Part shown: in pieces, positions 16,987-28,112 of the stretch | Layout of the letters: the number at the start of each line of letters is the position of its first letter | Position numbering within the stretch: position 1 is the first letter of the stretch | DNA from: Bacteroidota bacterium | Lineage (GTDB): Bacteria; Bacteroidota; Bacteroidia; B-17B0; Aurantibacillaceae | Direction: 5' to 3' | DNA length: 64,000 bases | Assembly (NCBI GenBank): GCA_016708845.1 | Contig: JADJFB010000009.1 | Coordinates: 62,001-126,000 of the forward strand | The notes under the pieces: model-generated | Seen by the model: the letters and a program-made list of their open reading frames with translations, nothing else | Told to the model about the DNA's origin: nothing | Databases searched by the model: none | Made by a program: the position numbers and the translations under genes

Positions 16987-18692
16987 GTGGAGAAGAAATG
17001 GAACATACATCAAATACAAAATGTAGAAGAAGTTTCTTCATTACAAGCGGCATTAGCCGTTGATAAAACAATAGCCAAATTATTATCACTAAGAGGCGTT
17101 AAAACATTTGATGACGCCAAATCTTTTTTTCGTCCGAGCTTAGACATGTTGCATGATCCTTTTTTAATGAAAGGCATGGATGTGGCTGTCGACCGAATCG
17201 TGCAAGCCATTGCTAACAAAGAGAAAGTACTGATTTTTGGAGATTATGATGTAGATGGCACAACCTCTGTGGCACTTGTATATAGTTTCTTTAAAAAATA
17301 CATTCCCGAAATGCGCTATTATATTCCTGATCGTTATGCAGAAGGATATGGCATTTCATTTAAAAGTATTGATTACGCTGCCGAAAATAATTATTCGTTA
17401 ATCATCGCTTTAGATTGTGGAATTAAAGCCAACGATAAAATTGATTACGCTAATTCTAAAAACGTTGATTTTATTATTTGTGACCATCACTTACCAGGTG
17501 ATGAAATTCCAAAAGCAGTTGCTGTATTAGACCCAAAACAACACGATTGTCCATACCCTTACAAAGAACTAGCGGGTTGTGGCATTGGGTTTAAATTAGC
17601 ACAAGCATTTTGTATACAAAACGGTATTGACGAACAAGAAGTGTTTGAATACTTAGATTTAGTAGTGACGAGTATTGCTGCCGATATTGTTCCTATTACT
17701 GGAGAAAACAGAGTGTTGGCACATTACGGATTAAAAAGTTAAATGCCGATCCTCGTCCGGGTTTAAAAGCTTTATTAGCATTAAATAAACAACAGGACAG
17801 AGAGCTTGACATAAATACCTTAGTATTTACCATTGCGCCTCGTATTAATGCCGCAGGACGTATTGAACATGGTTCTAAAGCAGTAGAACTTTTAATTAGC
17901 GATACGGATGAAGCCACGGAGTTTTCTAAAAAAATAAACGAAACCAATTCTCAACGCCGAGACATTGATATTAGCATTACCGACGAAGCTTTTGAAACGA
18001 TGGATTTAGATCCTATTACGCCTTTCAAAAAATCAACAGTATTATTTAACCCGAGTTGGCATAAAGGTGTAGTTGGTATAGTAGCCTCTCGTTTGATTGA
18101 ACGCTATTATAAGCCAACCATCATTTTAACCGAATCTAACGGCATGGCAACAGGATCTGCCCGTAGCGTCAAGGATTTTGATGTATATACAGCCATCGAA
18201 AATTGTTCTCATTTATTAGAGCAATTTGGCGGACATAAATTCGCCGCTGGTTTATCATTAAAAACAGAAAATGTAAAAGCTTTTATTGAAGCTTTTGAAA
18301 ATGAAGTATCGAGAAGTATTAAACCTGAGATGTTGATTCCAACGGTAGAAATTGATTTGGAAATTGCACTCGATGACATTAACGACAAATTGATTCGCAT
18401 CTTAAATCAGTTTGCGCCACATGGCCCACATAATATGACACCTGTATTTATAAGTCGCGGCGTATTAGATACTGGCTTTGCCAAAGTGGTTGGTGCTAAT
18501 CATTTAAAATTAGAAGTGTATCAACCCAACACTCAACTTACCAAAATAGAAGCCATTGCTTTTGGTAAAGGTGACTTTTTAAATTTCTTTAAACGCAACA
18601 TACCTGTTGACATTGTTTACAAAATAAAAGTCAATGAATTTAGAGGCGTTACTTCTATTCAATTGATAATTGAAGAAATAAAGGCTGCTTAG
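16987..18692 (+). CDS. recJ: Single-stranded-DNA-specific exonuclease RecJ (frameshifted)
   Basis: A 5'-3' ssDNA exonuclease of DNA repair with DHH and DHHA1 domains. Motif I FGDYDVDGTTSVAL lies at about residue 84, ALDCGIKAND follows, and motif III ICDHHLPGDE lies at about residue 165. The DHHA1 part has GSARSVKDFDVYTAIE and the GGH motif (FGGHKFAAGLSL), followed by an OB-fold-like C-terminus. The first frame stops at 17742 after HYGLKS. One A missing from the A5 run at 17733-17737 would restore LKKLNADPRPGLKALLALNK and join it to the second frame without other breaks, giving about 569 residues, normal for RecJ. Start GTG at 16987 (MEKKWNIHQ). Loss of one base in an essential-type repair gene looks like a consensus error. 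Confidence 0.9.
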
Positions 18693-18777
18693 TTATCAGT
18701 CAAGATGTCAAAATTTTATGTAATTTTGATATAATTGATTCATAATGGAATATCAATTAAAAATTATATTCAGATAA

Positions 18778-20227
18778 ATGACAGAACCCGAATTACATAA
18801 GTTAATTGAAAAATTACTTAAACTTCCTAAAGAGTGTGAGTGGGCAGAATTTAAACTAAATTATCAATCACCAGAGGACATCGGTGAGTATATTTCTGCC
18901 TTGAGTAATGGGGCTTGTCTACAAAATGAAGCTTTTGGTTATTTAGTTTTTGGTATTGACGACAAAACTTTAAAACTATTAGGAACTACATTTCGTCCTA
19001 AAGCAGAAAAGTTCAAAAAGAAGAATTAGAACATTGGTTATTACAACGAACTTCTCCTCGTATAGAGATTATTATTTACGAAACAATCTATAACGAAAAA
19101 CTTATATCCCTTTTCCAAATTCAAGCCGCGCATAACCAACCTACGAAATTTTTACATAAAGATCATATAAGAGTTGGGAGTATAACAAGGTCTTTAAATG
19201 AATTTCCAGAAAAAGAAAGAAAAATTTGGGGCAAAGCACCTAAACAGTTATTTGAGAAGGCCTCTGCTTTACATGTTGATTCAGCTGAAGATGTAATTAA
19301 GCTATTAGATACTCAATGTTATTTTGATTTATTAAAATCCCTTATCCTACTAACAGAAGTGGAGTAATTGAAAAGTTTGAGGCAGAAAAATTTATAAAAC
19401 CTACTACTAACGGATATTCAATTACAAATTTAGGTGCTTTATTGTTTGCTAAAAACATTCCTGAATTTGATGCTATCAAAAGAAAATCTGTCCGAGTAAT
19501 TCAATATGAAGGAAAGAATAAATTAAAAACTCTAAAAGATCAAGAAGGCATATATGGGTATGCTTTAGGATTTGAACGATTAATAAAATTCATAAATGCA
19601 CTTTTACCTTCTAATGAAGTCATTGGTCAAGCATTAAGAGATAGCGTTACTATGTATCCTGAAATTGCAATAAGAGAATTGGTTGCAAATGCCATTATTC
19701 ATCAAGATTTTTCAGAAAAAGGTACAGGACCTATGGTTGAAATTTATTCTGATAGAATAGAAATTTCAAATCCTGGTCTACCGCTTATTACCCCAAATCG
19801 TTTTATTGATGAATATCAATCGCGGAATGAAGACTTAGCTGGTATTATGAGGCGTTTTAGAATATGTGAAGAAAAGGGAAGCGGAATTGACAAAGTAATT
19901 TCATTTATTGAAATGTTTCAATTACCTCCAATTGATATTCAAGTTCAAGAGAAACATACAAAAGTTATTATTTACGCATATCTTAAATTTTCCGATATGG
20001 ATAAAAAAGACAGAATCCGAGCTTGTTATCAACATGCCTGTTTGAAATATGTAATGAATGAAAAAATGAGCAATCAAAGTTTAAGAGAACGTTTTAAAAT
20101 AGCAGATGAAAATGCTGCTATGGTATCACGAATAATAAAGGACACATTTGAAGCGGGTTTAATAAAAGAGGAAGATCCTGATAGTAAGTCTAGAAAATAT
20201 GTTAGATATATCCCAAATTGGGCATAA
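18778..20227 (+). CDS. AlbA_2/Schlafen-like ATP-binding protein (frameshifted twice)
   Basis: A putative DNA-binding and ATP-binding protein of the RecG-related/COG2865 group. The N-terminal AlbA_2 domain shows ECEWAEFKLNYQSPEDIGEYISALSN-like residues (18835-18912) and GYLVFGIDD. The C-terminal half has a GHKL-type ATPase signature (IAIRELVANAIIHQDF and GTGPMVEIYSDRIEISNPG, with EEKGSGIDKVI after it) and ends with a winged-helix region (LRERFKIADENAAMVSRIIKD). The first frame stops at 19029, but one A missing from 19007-19010 restores EKVQKEELEHWLLQRTSPRI. One A missing from 19334-19337 restores LLKIPYPTNRSGVIEKFEAE. The whole protein would have about 483 residues. The family is accessory, is often found near mobile DNA, and its role is unclear. 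It is flanked downstream by about 590 bp of noncoding DNA. Confidence 0.82.
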
Positions 20228-20817
20228 TCTTATTTGATTGTACGATGAAAACACATCTATTTTTAAGTATAAGTTGTTGATTTTCAAAAAATTACTTATT
20301 TGACTGTCATTTGACTGAGTTAACAAGTTATTAACAATTCAGTTTTCTTTATTTGACAAAATATTAGGGTTATTAACAAATCAGAAGTCAATCTATTGAT
20401 TATCAACACTATTTTATTTGATAGTTATTTGATTAAGAATATAGCACCCGCTCCGCTGCATTTGTAATGCCGCGGACAGTCTACAATAAATTCTATTGCT
20501 TTCCAGTTTCACATTATATAACTTTTATCTCCATTTTGGTTTGCTAAAAATGTTATGCAGGTTCAGTTCGGAGCTGGATGTAAATAGGTTGTCATCCCTT
20601 GCACAAATCATTAAATTAAAAATTTATTTTTTGCGTTTTTTGCAAATACTCCGCTTTTGGTTAGGAAATATCCCAAAACATGCACTTTATAAGTATGGAA
20701 ACTTTCTTGTTTTGCACATTGAGCCACAATGCCAGTTGCGGCTGCGAGAAGCAATTATAAAAACGCTTGCCTTGTCTCTAATTTTGATGAAGAAATAAAC
20801 ATCAAAACTATCAGACA
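20228..20817. other. Noncoding region with AT-rich repeats, a hairpin and remnant-like DNA
   Basis: No convincing gene lies here. At 20296-20345 and 20349-20383 two imperfect copies share TTATTTGAC at the start and TTATTAACAA plus TCAG at the end. Three TTATYAACA nonamers occur at 20328, 20370 and 20400. From 20453 to 20475 a hairpin pairs CCGCTGCAT with ATGCCGCGG (8 of 9) around TTGTA. The remaining 300 bp before the barrel gene have a 100-codon open stretch with no recognisable protein, no signal peptide and no family similarity. I read this as remnant noncoding DNA associated with the accessory gene upstream. Confidence 0.55.
20453..20475. repeat. GC-rich hairpin of REP type
   Basis: CCGCTGCAT, loop TTGTA, ATGCCGCGG: a 9-bp stem with one mismatch standing out by its GC content in AT-rich surroundings. 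The preceding GCACCCGCTCCGCTGCATTT is a sequence I associate with dispersed palindromes in Bacteroidota intergenic regions; only one copy is seen in this window. Confidence 0.45.
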
Positions 20818-21723
20818 ATGAACAAATACCTCTTACTCATTCGATTATTTTTAGCAGGCTCTTTCGCTTTTTCTCAAAACTACGTTGACTTATTAAAAGT
20901 AAGCGCAAGCACTACTCCAAATAATACATTTGATTCGAGTGATGTTAAAACAAGAATAAATGATTTGTTGGTGGACTTAACAGTGCCAGTAAAAATAAAC
21001 GAAGGCTTTTCTGTTTTAACGGGTGTGATTTATGAAGATATGCAAACTAAATTATTTGCAGATGGCATCGTAAAAAACTTTGGTTCTACGACAATTAAAT
21101 TAGGCTTCAATAAACAATTGACTGAAAAATGGTCAGCCACGGTTGTTGCATTACCCAAAATTGCTTCTGATTACAATTCATTTACCAATAAAGATTTTCA
21201 GTTAGGAGGCATTGCTTTATTCAAATTCAAAAAACGTGATAACTTAAATTACAAAGCAGGTCTGTACTACAACTCCGAATTATTCGGTCCCTTCTTTGTG
21301 CCCATGTTGGGCTTGTATTACCAAAGTCCTAATAAAAAGTTTGAAGCTAACATTATGTTGCCTTTACAAGCTGATGTGAATTACCAAGTGCTTCCTTTTA
21401 TGAATATTGGTTGTAACTTCAACGGACAAATTCGCTCTTATCATTTAAACAATGTTACAGATGCCAATCCAAATACCTACGTTGCAAAATCCACCAACGA
21501 ATTATTTGGCTATTTAAAATTCAATTTCACAAAAAGTATCTGTCTGCAAACTAAGCTTGGTCATTCGTTTGGGAGAAGTTATAAGGTTTATGATGAAGCA
21601 GATAAAGTTAGTTTTGGTTTACCTGCAACGTTTATTGGGGATAAACGTCAGCAGTTGAATTCTAATTTTTCAAATGGAATGATTTTTCAAGTAACGTTAC
21701 TTTATAGATTGCATCTTAACTAA
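20818..21723 (+). CDS. DUF6268-type outer-membrane beta-barrel protein
   Basis: A 301-residue protein with a signal peptide (residues 1-20, ending in AFSQN) and alternating hydrophobic strands through to the C-terminus, which ends with a strand (IFQVTLLYRLHLN) as outer-membrane barrels do. The N-terminal part (RINDLLVDLTVPVKINEGF, then LTGVIYEDM) is typical of the DUF6268 family of Bacteroidota barrels. The substrate or role is not known. It appears to stand alone: the gene before it is far away and the next gene is convergent. Confidence 0.75.
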   Translation: MNKYLLLIRLFLAGSFAFSQNYVDLLKVSASTTPNNTFDSSDVKTRINDLLVDLTVPVKINEGFSVLTGVIYEDMQTKLFADGIVKNFGSTTIKLGFNKQLTEKWSATVVALPKIASDYNSFTNKDFQLGGIALFKFKKRDNLNYKAGLYYNSELFGPFFVPMLGLYYQSPNKKFEANIMLPLQADVNYQVLPFMNIGCNFNGQIRSYHLNNVTDANPNTYVAKSTNELFGYLKFNFTKSICLQTKLGHSFGRSYKVYDEADKVSFGLPATFIGDKRQQLNSNFSNGMIFQVTLLYRLHLN

Positions 21724-21820
21724 AATAGGAACACGGATTTAACCGATTGGGCTGATGTTCACTGATTTTTTTTATCCGCATTAATCTGTTATATCCGTTC
21801 TATCTGCGTGCCTATTACAA
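21724..21820. repeat. Dispersed repeat with ACACGGAT / ATCCGT arms
   Basis: Between two convergent genes the sequence reads AGGAACACGGATTTAACCG and later ATATCCGTTCTATCTGCGTG, a loose inverted repeat of the same type as at 14626-14750. It fills the whole 105-bp gap and may serve as a transcript end for both neighbours. Confidence 0.5.
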
Positions 21821-21828
21821 AAACAAAG

Positions 21829-24800
21829 TTAAACTCTAACACCAATCAAACACACATCATCGACTTGTTCGTTATTGCCTTTCCAGTCGATAAATAATTT
21901 TTCGAGTTGGTCTTTTTGTTCGTACATTGGTAAATGAGCCATAGACGCTAATATTTCGCGCAAACGTTTACTCATAAATTTTTTGCCTTTATCACCACCA
22001 AACTGGTCGGGAAAACCATCGGTTAAGGTATACACCACATCGTTTTCTTGTAAATCAAACTCATGCTGAGTAAACGATATATCTTGTTTATCGTGTTTAC
22101 CAACAGGCATTTTGTCGGCTTTAATTTCAATGGTTTCATTTCCTCTAATTATCCAAACAGGATTGTTTGCAGAAGACACAATCAATTTTTTATTTTTAAA
22201 ATCATAAATCGTCAAGCTTGCATCCATCCCATCTTTACCACCTTCCACACTTCCGTCTAAAGCAAGCGTATCAATAATTAGTTTACGAGTACGGTTTAAA
22301 ATTTCGGCGGGTTGTAAAATACCTTCCTTCACCGATTCTTTTAAACAAGAAATATTTAAGATACTCATAATAGCACCCGGCACACCATGTCCTGTGCTAT
22401 CTGCCGTTAACAAGGCAAAGTTACCATTACTTAATTTAGCTGCACGATAAAAATCGCCACTAACCACATCTTTAGGTTTAAATAAAATAAAATATTCTTT
22501 TAAATTTTCATCTAGCAATTCTTTAGTAGCTAATAAACTGCGTTGAATCCGTTCTGCATAATTAATACTATCTGTAATTTCTTTATGCTTCTCTTCAATC
22601 ATGTGTTTTGTTCTACAACTTCGGCGGTTCTTTCTTCAACGGTTTTTTCGAGTTTTAATTTTTCGGAAACTAGTTTGCGCTCTCGACTTTTAATAAAATA
22701 CCAAACAGAACCAATTATCACTAACAGCACTAAAATTCTAAACCACCATGTTTGCCAAAACGGAGGACGAATAGTAAAGGCATATTCCACAGGCTGGCTC
22801 CAATAGCCTTCGCTATTCATCGCTTTTACTTTAAAAATATAATCGCCATGTGGTAAGTTACCATAAGGTGCCGAATTACGATTACTAACCGCACTCCAGT
22901 TTTCATCTAAGCCTTCTAAAATATATTGATACTTTACCTTCTTAGGTTGGTTCATAGTAACACCAATAAAGTTAAAGGTGATGTAATTATTATTGTAAGC
23001 TAAGCTCAATTTTTCGGGTAAATTATTCCAGTTAGTAATGCCATCAAATTGAAAATTGCCAACTCTCACACCATTTCCTAAAAGAAAACTCGTGTCTTTT
23101 TTGTTTTCGAAATTTGCCCAAGAAATACTTTGGTTAAATAACTCAATATTGCTTAACTGAATACTTGGCGCATTGGTGTCTGGTTTTTCGCCACCTACAG
23201 GCGGATGATACACCATCAATCGATCATTAGCCGCCATCCAAATACTTCCATCTTTTGATTCTTGCATGGTTTTACCGCCATTGATACCTGCACCTAAAAA
23301 ACCATCTTGGTATGTATAGTTTTTAAAAATAACATCGCTTTCTAATAAAGCATTGCGCTTAATTTTTTTGATGACTTCGTTCAATTTACTTTCGGTGAGT
23401 TTACTTACACCAAAACGAGTCCCAAACCAAATGTTTCCAATTTTATCTTGCAAAATACTCCAAACAACATTATGACTCAATCCATCTTTCTCTGTAAAAT
23501 CGGTAAAGTTAAAACCATCATACATCGTCACACCATCAAACGTAGCAAACCAAATATTTCCTGTTTTGTCCTCAATCATGTATTTCACATCGTTATTAAT
23601 GAAACCATTTTTCTCATTAAAATTAGTAAAACCTTTACTGTCATATTTCGAAACACCACCACCCGCTGTTGCAAACCACATACAACCTTTACTATCTTGC
23701 AACATGGCGTTAATAAAATTACTAGCTAAGCCTTGCTCCTCCGTATATTTTGTAAATGATCGTCCATCAAATTTACAAACTCCACCTCCTTCTGTCCCAA
23801 ACCATAAGTTTCCTTTTTTATCTTCGACGATAGAAAACACAATATTGTTACTCAAGCCATCTTTTTCAGTATAGTGTGTAAAAGTATAACCATCAAATTT
23901 GCTCACTCCTCCGCCATAAGAACCAAACCAAATATTTCCTCGTCTATCTTGAATAACCGTTTTTACATCGTTATTATTTAAGCCTTCTTTATCGGTATAA
24001 TGTGCAAACGATTTTCCATCATACTTGTTTAGCCCCATATAAGAGCCAAACCACATATTCCCAGATTTTTCTTCTAAAACAGAAAAAACTAAGTTGTTAC
24101 TTAAGCCTTCTTTTTCTGTAAAGTGCGTAAAGGTTTTTCCGTCGTACTTGCTTAAACCACCTGCATTTGTTCCTATCCAAATGTTTCCAGACTTATCTTC
24201 TAATAAAGATAAAATCTCATTACTATTTAAACCTTCTTGCTCTGTGTAGTGAGTAAAACTGTTTCCATCAAATTTATTTAAACCACCACCAGAAGTCCCT
24301 AGCCAAATATTACCAGTATTGTCTTGCAGCATACAACTTACTGCTTGATTGCTTAATCCTTGTGATACACCATAGTGTTTAAATACTTTACCATCATAAA
24401 CAGTTACACCACCTTGATAAGTACCAAACCATAAATGACCTTGCTTATCTTTTAAACTACATAAAATCGTATTGTCGCTTAAGCCTTCGTTGATAGTATA
24501 ATTCGCAAAGGTTTTACCATCAAATTTACTAATGCCCGCTCCTGTTCCTATCCATAAATTATTAGCAGCATCTTCGATGATACTGTATACCACACTATTA
24601 CTTAATCCTTCTTTAACTGTGTAATTTGCAAATGTTTTTTCATCATATTTAGAAAGTCCATCTGCAGTTCCAAACCACAAAATTCCATTATGATCCTGAA
24701 AGATACTCGTCACATATTTATTACTTAAACCATCTTGTTCTGAAAAATGAGTAAAGAATTTACCATCGTATTTACTTACGCCACCATCTACTGTTCCAAA

Positions 24801-25418
24801 CCAGAGATTACCAGCTTTATCTTCAAAAATAGTATTAACTGAATTACTATTCAATCCTTCTTCCACAGTAAAGTGAGTAAATGATTTTCCATCATATTTA
24901 GTGATGCCTCCGCCAGCTGTTCCTAACCAAATGTTTCCACGGTTATCTTCCAACAAACAATTAATACTACCATGCTTTAATCCTTGCAATTTACCAAAGG
25001 TGCTGAAGTTGTTTGGATTTTGATCTTTCGTAAAAGGATCTTTGGCGATGACTTCTTCAGGAATACCGACTCTTTTTTTGGTAATAGCATCTACTTTAAT
25101 TTGAATAACTTTTGGTAACGAAAACGTATCTTTTCCAGGAACATGGAATTGCGGGCTACCAATAGCCACATTTTTATCGGTTCCTAATAAATGTACATTC
25201 GTATTAGTGGGCAAAACGGTAGGTTTACCAACGGCTACTTCTAAAAGTTTACTCTGGTCAATAAAAACAATAGAGGGTTTTACTATACTATCTTTGGGCA
25301 CAACATAGCCATTTGCTTTATGAACTTTTATGGAATGTATACGCACGTTTTGATTGTCTTTTTCTTTACAAGAAATAAAGGCAAGCAATACAAAAAGATA
25401 TAGGTATATAAATCTCAC
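21829..25418 (-). CDS. Two-component-regulator propeller protein with SpoIIE phosphatase (frameshifted)
   Basis: A predicted receptor phosphatase of about 1196 residues. The N-terminus is a lipoprotein signal (LLAFISC, Cys at residue 17), although a transmembrane segment also follows later. About thirteen propeller repeats of the type GNIWFGTxGGGVSKYDGKxFTHYTEKEGL fill residues 125-690. A Y_Y_Y domain (YILEGLDENWSAV region) precedes a membrane helix (FRILVLLVIIGSVWYFI, about 900), a coiled coil and a PP2C-type SpoIIE domain with VSGDFY, ADSTGHGVPGA, KDGMDASL and TDGFPDQFGG. The first frame ends at 22599. One missing base in the T4 run at 22606-22609 (minus-strand AAAA) restores VVEQKHMIEEKHKEITDSIN, joining both parts in the same order as in the intact paralogue at 48410-51553. 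It probably senses an external cue and dephosphorylates a cytoplasmic STAS-like partner. Confidence 0.88.
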
Positions 25419-25473
25419 AGCAAATAAATATAGGGAATTTATCCGAAAAATAAGCCCATAAATTTTCAGGAAA

Positions 25474-25926
25474 TTATTCTCTGTTTTTAGAATCCATCAA
25501 GATAGTCACAGGGCCATCATTTACTAAACTCACTTTCATATCAGCACCAAACTGTCCTGTTTTAATCGGTTTATTGAGGAGTTGAGATAATTGTTGAATA
25601 CAGTATTCGTATAAAGGAATTGCTATATCTGGCTTCGCTGATTTGATAAAAGAAGGTCGGTTACCTTTTTTAGTGGAAGCAAATAAGGTAAACTGAGAAA
25701 CTAATAATACATCGCCATTGATGTCTTGCATCGATAAATTTAGTTTATCATCCGCATCCGAAAAAATACGCATCCCAATTAATTTTTGACAAAGCCAATC
25801 AGCATCTTCTTTAGTATCGGCTTCTTCAATACCCACTAATACTAAAAAACCTTTTTCAATTTCAGAATAAATAGCTCCGTCAATTTTTACAGAAGCTTCA
25901 GAAACGCGCTGAATGACAAAACGCAT
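25474..25926 (-). CDS. dtd: D-aminoacyl-tRNA deacylase
   Basis: A 150-residue protein of full family length that removes D-amino acids (such as D-Tyr) from mischarged tRNA. The family markers MRFVIQRVSEASVKI at the N-terminus, the catalytic SQFTL motif (VSQFTLFASTKKGNRPSF, about residue 78) and the C-terminal NDGPVTILMDS (about 137) are all present. It starts 3 bp after the stop of dsbD on the same strand and probably belongs to that transcript. Cytoplasmic. Confidence 0.95.
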   Translation of the reverse strand: MRFVIQRVSEASVKIDGAIYSEIEKGFLVLVGIEEADTKEDADWLCQKLIGMRIFSDADDKLNLSMQDINGDVLLVSQFTLFASTKKGNRPSFIKSAKPDIAIPLYEYCIQQLSQLLNKPIKTGQFGADMKVSLVNDGPVTILMDSKNRE

Positions 25927-25929
25927 GAT

Positions 25930-28023
25930 TTACTTTTTGTATTTATCAATTCCGTCTTGCAACCAAGTAATATATTCGGGAATACTTGGATTATAACCAC
26001 GAATTGGTGCGATTACTTGTTCGTTACCATCCACTAAAACATATAATGGTTGCGAACTTTGTCCGTATAATTTTTCTTCCATGTATTTAAACTTGTCGCC
26101 AATATCTGTAATTTCTCTTTCCTTACCATACCATTGCACTTTCATATAGTCCTTTGGATCAAGTGCACGTTTATCATCTACATATAAAGATACTAGCACT
26201 ACATCATTATTTAAACGTTTTGTTACTTCTGGATCTGGCCAAACATAGTCTTCTGTTTTACGACAGTTAGCGCAGGCATGCCCAGTAAAGTCAATCAATA
26301 ATGGTTTGCCAACTTTTTTTGAATACGCTAAAGCGTGCTCGTAATCGTTTTTAAAATGAACAACACCATTTTTATTTACTTCCATGTATTTACTAAACTC
26401 TGCATCAGCTGGCAATGACGCTTGCGCTGAAGCCCCTGCACTAGAGCCTCCAAAACCATGTGGAGATTCTGAATACTCTAATGGAGGTAAAATACCTGAG
26501 AATAATTTTAAAGGTGCGCCCCACATTCCTGGGATTAAATAAATAACCATAAAGAAAGAGGCAATAGCGACAAATAATCTTCCTACCGAAACATGTTTTA
26601 AATCGCTATCGTGTGATGTTTTAAACATACCTACCAAATACATCGTTAATAAAGCAAAGATCACAATCCATAATCCAACAAATACTTCGCGCGTTAAAAT
26701 GCCTGCTTGCACCACTAAATCAGCATTTGAAGCGAATTTTAATGCTAATGCTAATTCTAAAAAGCCTAAAGTTACTTTCACTGCATTTAACCAACCGCCT
26801 GATTGTGGCAATGAATTTAACCAACCTGGGAAAGCCGCAAATAAACCAAAGGGTAAAGCTAAGGCAAGAGCAAAACCAAACATTCCCCAAAAAGGACCAG
26901 CTAAATTACCCGTGCCTGCTGCTTCAACTAATAATGTTCCAATGATTGGTCCTGTGCAAGAAAAAGAAACTAAAGCCAAGGTAAAGGCCATAAAGAAAAT
27001 ACCGATGTAACCACCTTTGTCGGATTTAGCATCCATTTTATTTACAAAACCGCTTGGCAATGTAATTTCAAAGGCACCTAAGAAAGACATCGCAAACACT
27101 AATAATAAAACAAAGAAAGCTAAGTTAAACCACACATTAGTTGACAAAGAATGTAAAGCTCCCGCACCAAAAATCACTGTTACCCCTAAGCCTAACCCAA
27201 CATATAATACAATAATTGAAACGGCATATAATAGTGCATTTTTAATACCTTCTGCTTTTGTTTTAGATTGTTTTGTAAAGAAACTCACATTCATTGGAAT
27301 CATAGGAAACACACAAGGTGTTAGCAATGCTAAAGCTCCACCAATAAATCCAGCAATAAAAATAGCGTACCATGATTTTGGAACATCTTGAGTTTCTTTT
27401 AGAATACCTTGAGAAATAACCGCCTCTTCGGTTGCAGATTCAACAGCTGTATTAATAGTATCTTTTGATGAAACAGAATCAGTAATACTAGGGACAACTG
27501 CCTGCACTGTAGTGCCAGTTGTTGAAGTCTCCGTTGCTGTTACGCTTTCTATTGCTGCACAAGCTGCAGTTCCTTGTAAAGAAAATTCAAAAACATCTGC
27601 TGGAGGGAAAATACATTTTTCTTCTGTACAAGCTTGGAATTCGTATTTACCTTTAATAGTGATTTTTTTATCAGTCTTTAATTTAATACGTTGTGTGAAG
27701 GTGGCTGTCTTTACAAAATACTGCACATTCATTTCAAATACCTTATCAAATTCTTTGATGGGTTTGCTCTCTGTTGTTTTACCAACCAAATCATAATCAG
27801 CAGATTTGGTAAACATAAAAACAGTTGGATTTGGCCCGTCTTTTACTGGGCTTAATGAATAAATATGCCAAGGTTCATCTACCGCTGCCGTAAACTGTAA
27901 ATCATATTCACAATCGGATATTTTTTTAATGGAGAATTTAAAATGAACAGGTGTTTCCTGAGCTATTAGAAATGAACTTGTAAGAAACAAAAAAAGAAGA
28001 GATATTTTTTTCAGCATAACCAT
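25930..28023 (-). CDS. dsbD: Thiol:disulfide interchange protein DsbD-like
   Basis: A 697-residue inner-membrane protein that passes electrons from cytoplasmic thioredoxin to the periplasm. After a signal peptide, an N-terminal DsbD-alpha-like domain (about residues 25-150) carries the cysteine pair CTEEKC. The membrane domain (about 215-510, eight helices) has the two active cysteines in LLTPCVFPMIPM and FSCTGPIIGTLL. The C-terminal thioredoxin-like domain has FTGHACANCRKTEDYVW, i.e. a CxxC site (CANC). The start may be MVMLKK or, two codons later, MLKKISLLF. It clusters with a stand-alone DsbD-alpha gene upstream and dtd downstream. Confidence 0.92.
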   Translation of the reverse strand: MVMLKKISLLFLFLTSSFLIAQETPVHFKFSIKKISDCEYDLQFTAAVDEPWHIYSLSPVKDGPNPTVFMFTKSADYDLVGKTTESKPIKEFDKVFEMNVQYFVKTATFTQRIKLKTDKKITIKGKYEFQACTEEKCIFPPADVFEFSLQGTAACAAIESVTATETSTTGTTVQAVVPSITDSVSSKDTINTAVESATEEAVISQGILKETQDVPKSWYAIFIAGFIGGALALLTPCVFPMIPMNVSFFTKQSKTKAEGIKNALLYAVSIIVLYVGLGLGVTVIFGAGALHSLSTNVWFNLAFFVLLLVFAMSFLGAFEITLPSGFVNKMDAKSDKGGYIGIFFMAFTLALVSFSCTGPIIGTLLVEAAGTGNLAGPFWGMFGFALALALPFGLFAAFPGWLNSLPQSGGWLNAVKVTLGFLELALALKFASNADLVVQAGILTREVFVGLWIVIFALLTMYLVGMFKTSHDSDLKHVSVGRLFVAIASFFMVIYLIPGMWGAPLKLFSGILPPLEYSESPHGFGGSSAGASAQASLPADAEFSKYMEVNKNGVVHFKNDYEHALAYSKKVGKPLLIDFTGHACANCRKTEDYVWPDPEVTKRLNNDVVLVSLYVDDKRALDPKDYMKVQWYGKEREITDIGDKFKYMEEKLYGQSSQPLYVLVDGNEQVIAPIRGYNPSIPEYITWLQDGIDKYKK

Positions 28024-28112
28024 TAAATATATGTGGTAAAAGTAAAACTAATTAGATAATTGAGGCTTTGAGTTTACAATTCAAATCCCATGATTATATG
28101 ATTCCTAAAAGC

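Noticed and set aside
16987..18692. Two separate genes for the DHH and DHHA1 parts of RecJ
   Set aside because: The second part lacks its own start at the right place and a one-base change joins both into a normal RecJ.
20496..20798. A 100-codon open frame after the AlbA_2 ATPase
   Set aside because: The amino-acid content is unlike neighbouring proteins, there is no recognised domain and it lies in remnant-like repeat DNA.
23448..23874. Plus-strand open frames inside the propeller gene
   Set aside because: They are antisense images of the repeated blades and have no independent support.
22599..25418. Propeller receptor and SpoIIE phosphatase as two genes overlapping at ATGA
   Set aside because: The overlap looks like a natural coupled start, but restoring one A gives the continuous coiled-coil sequence found in the intact paralogue.
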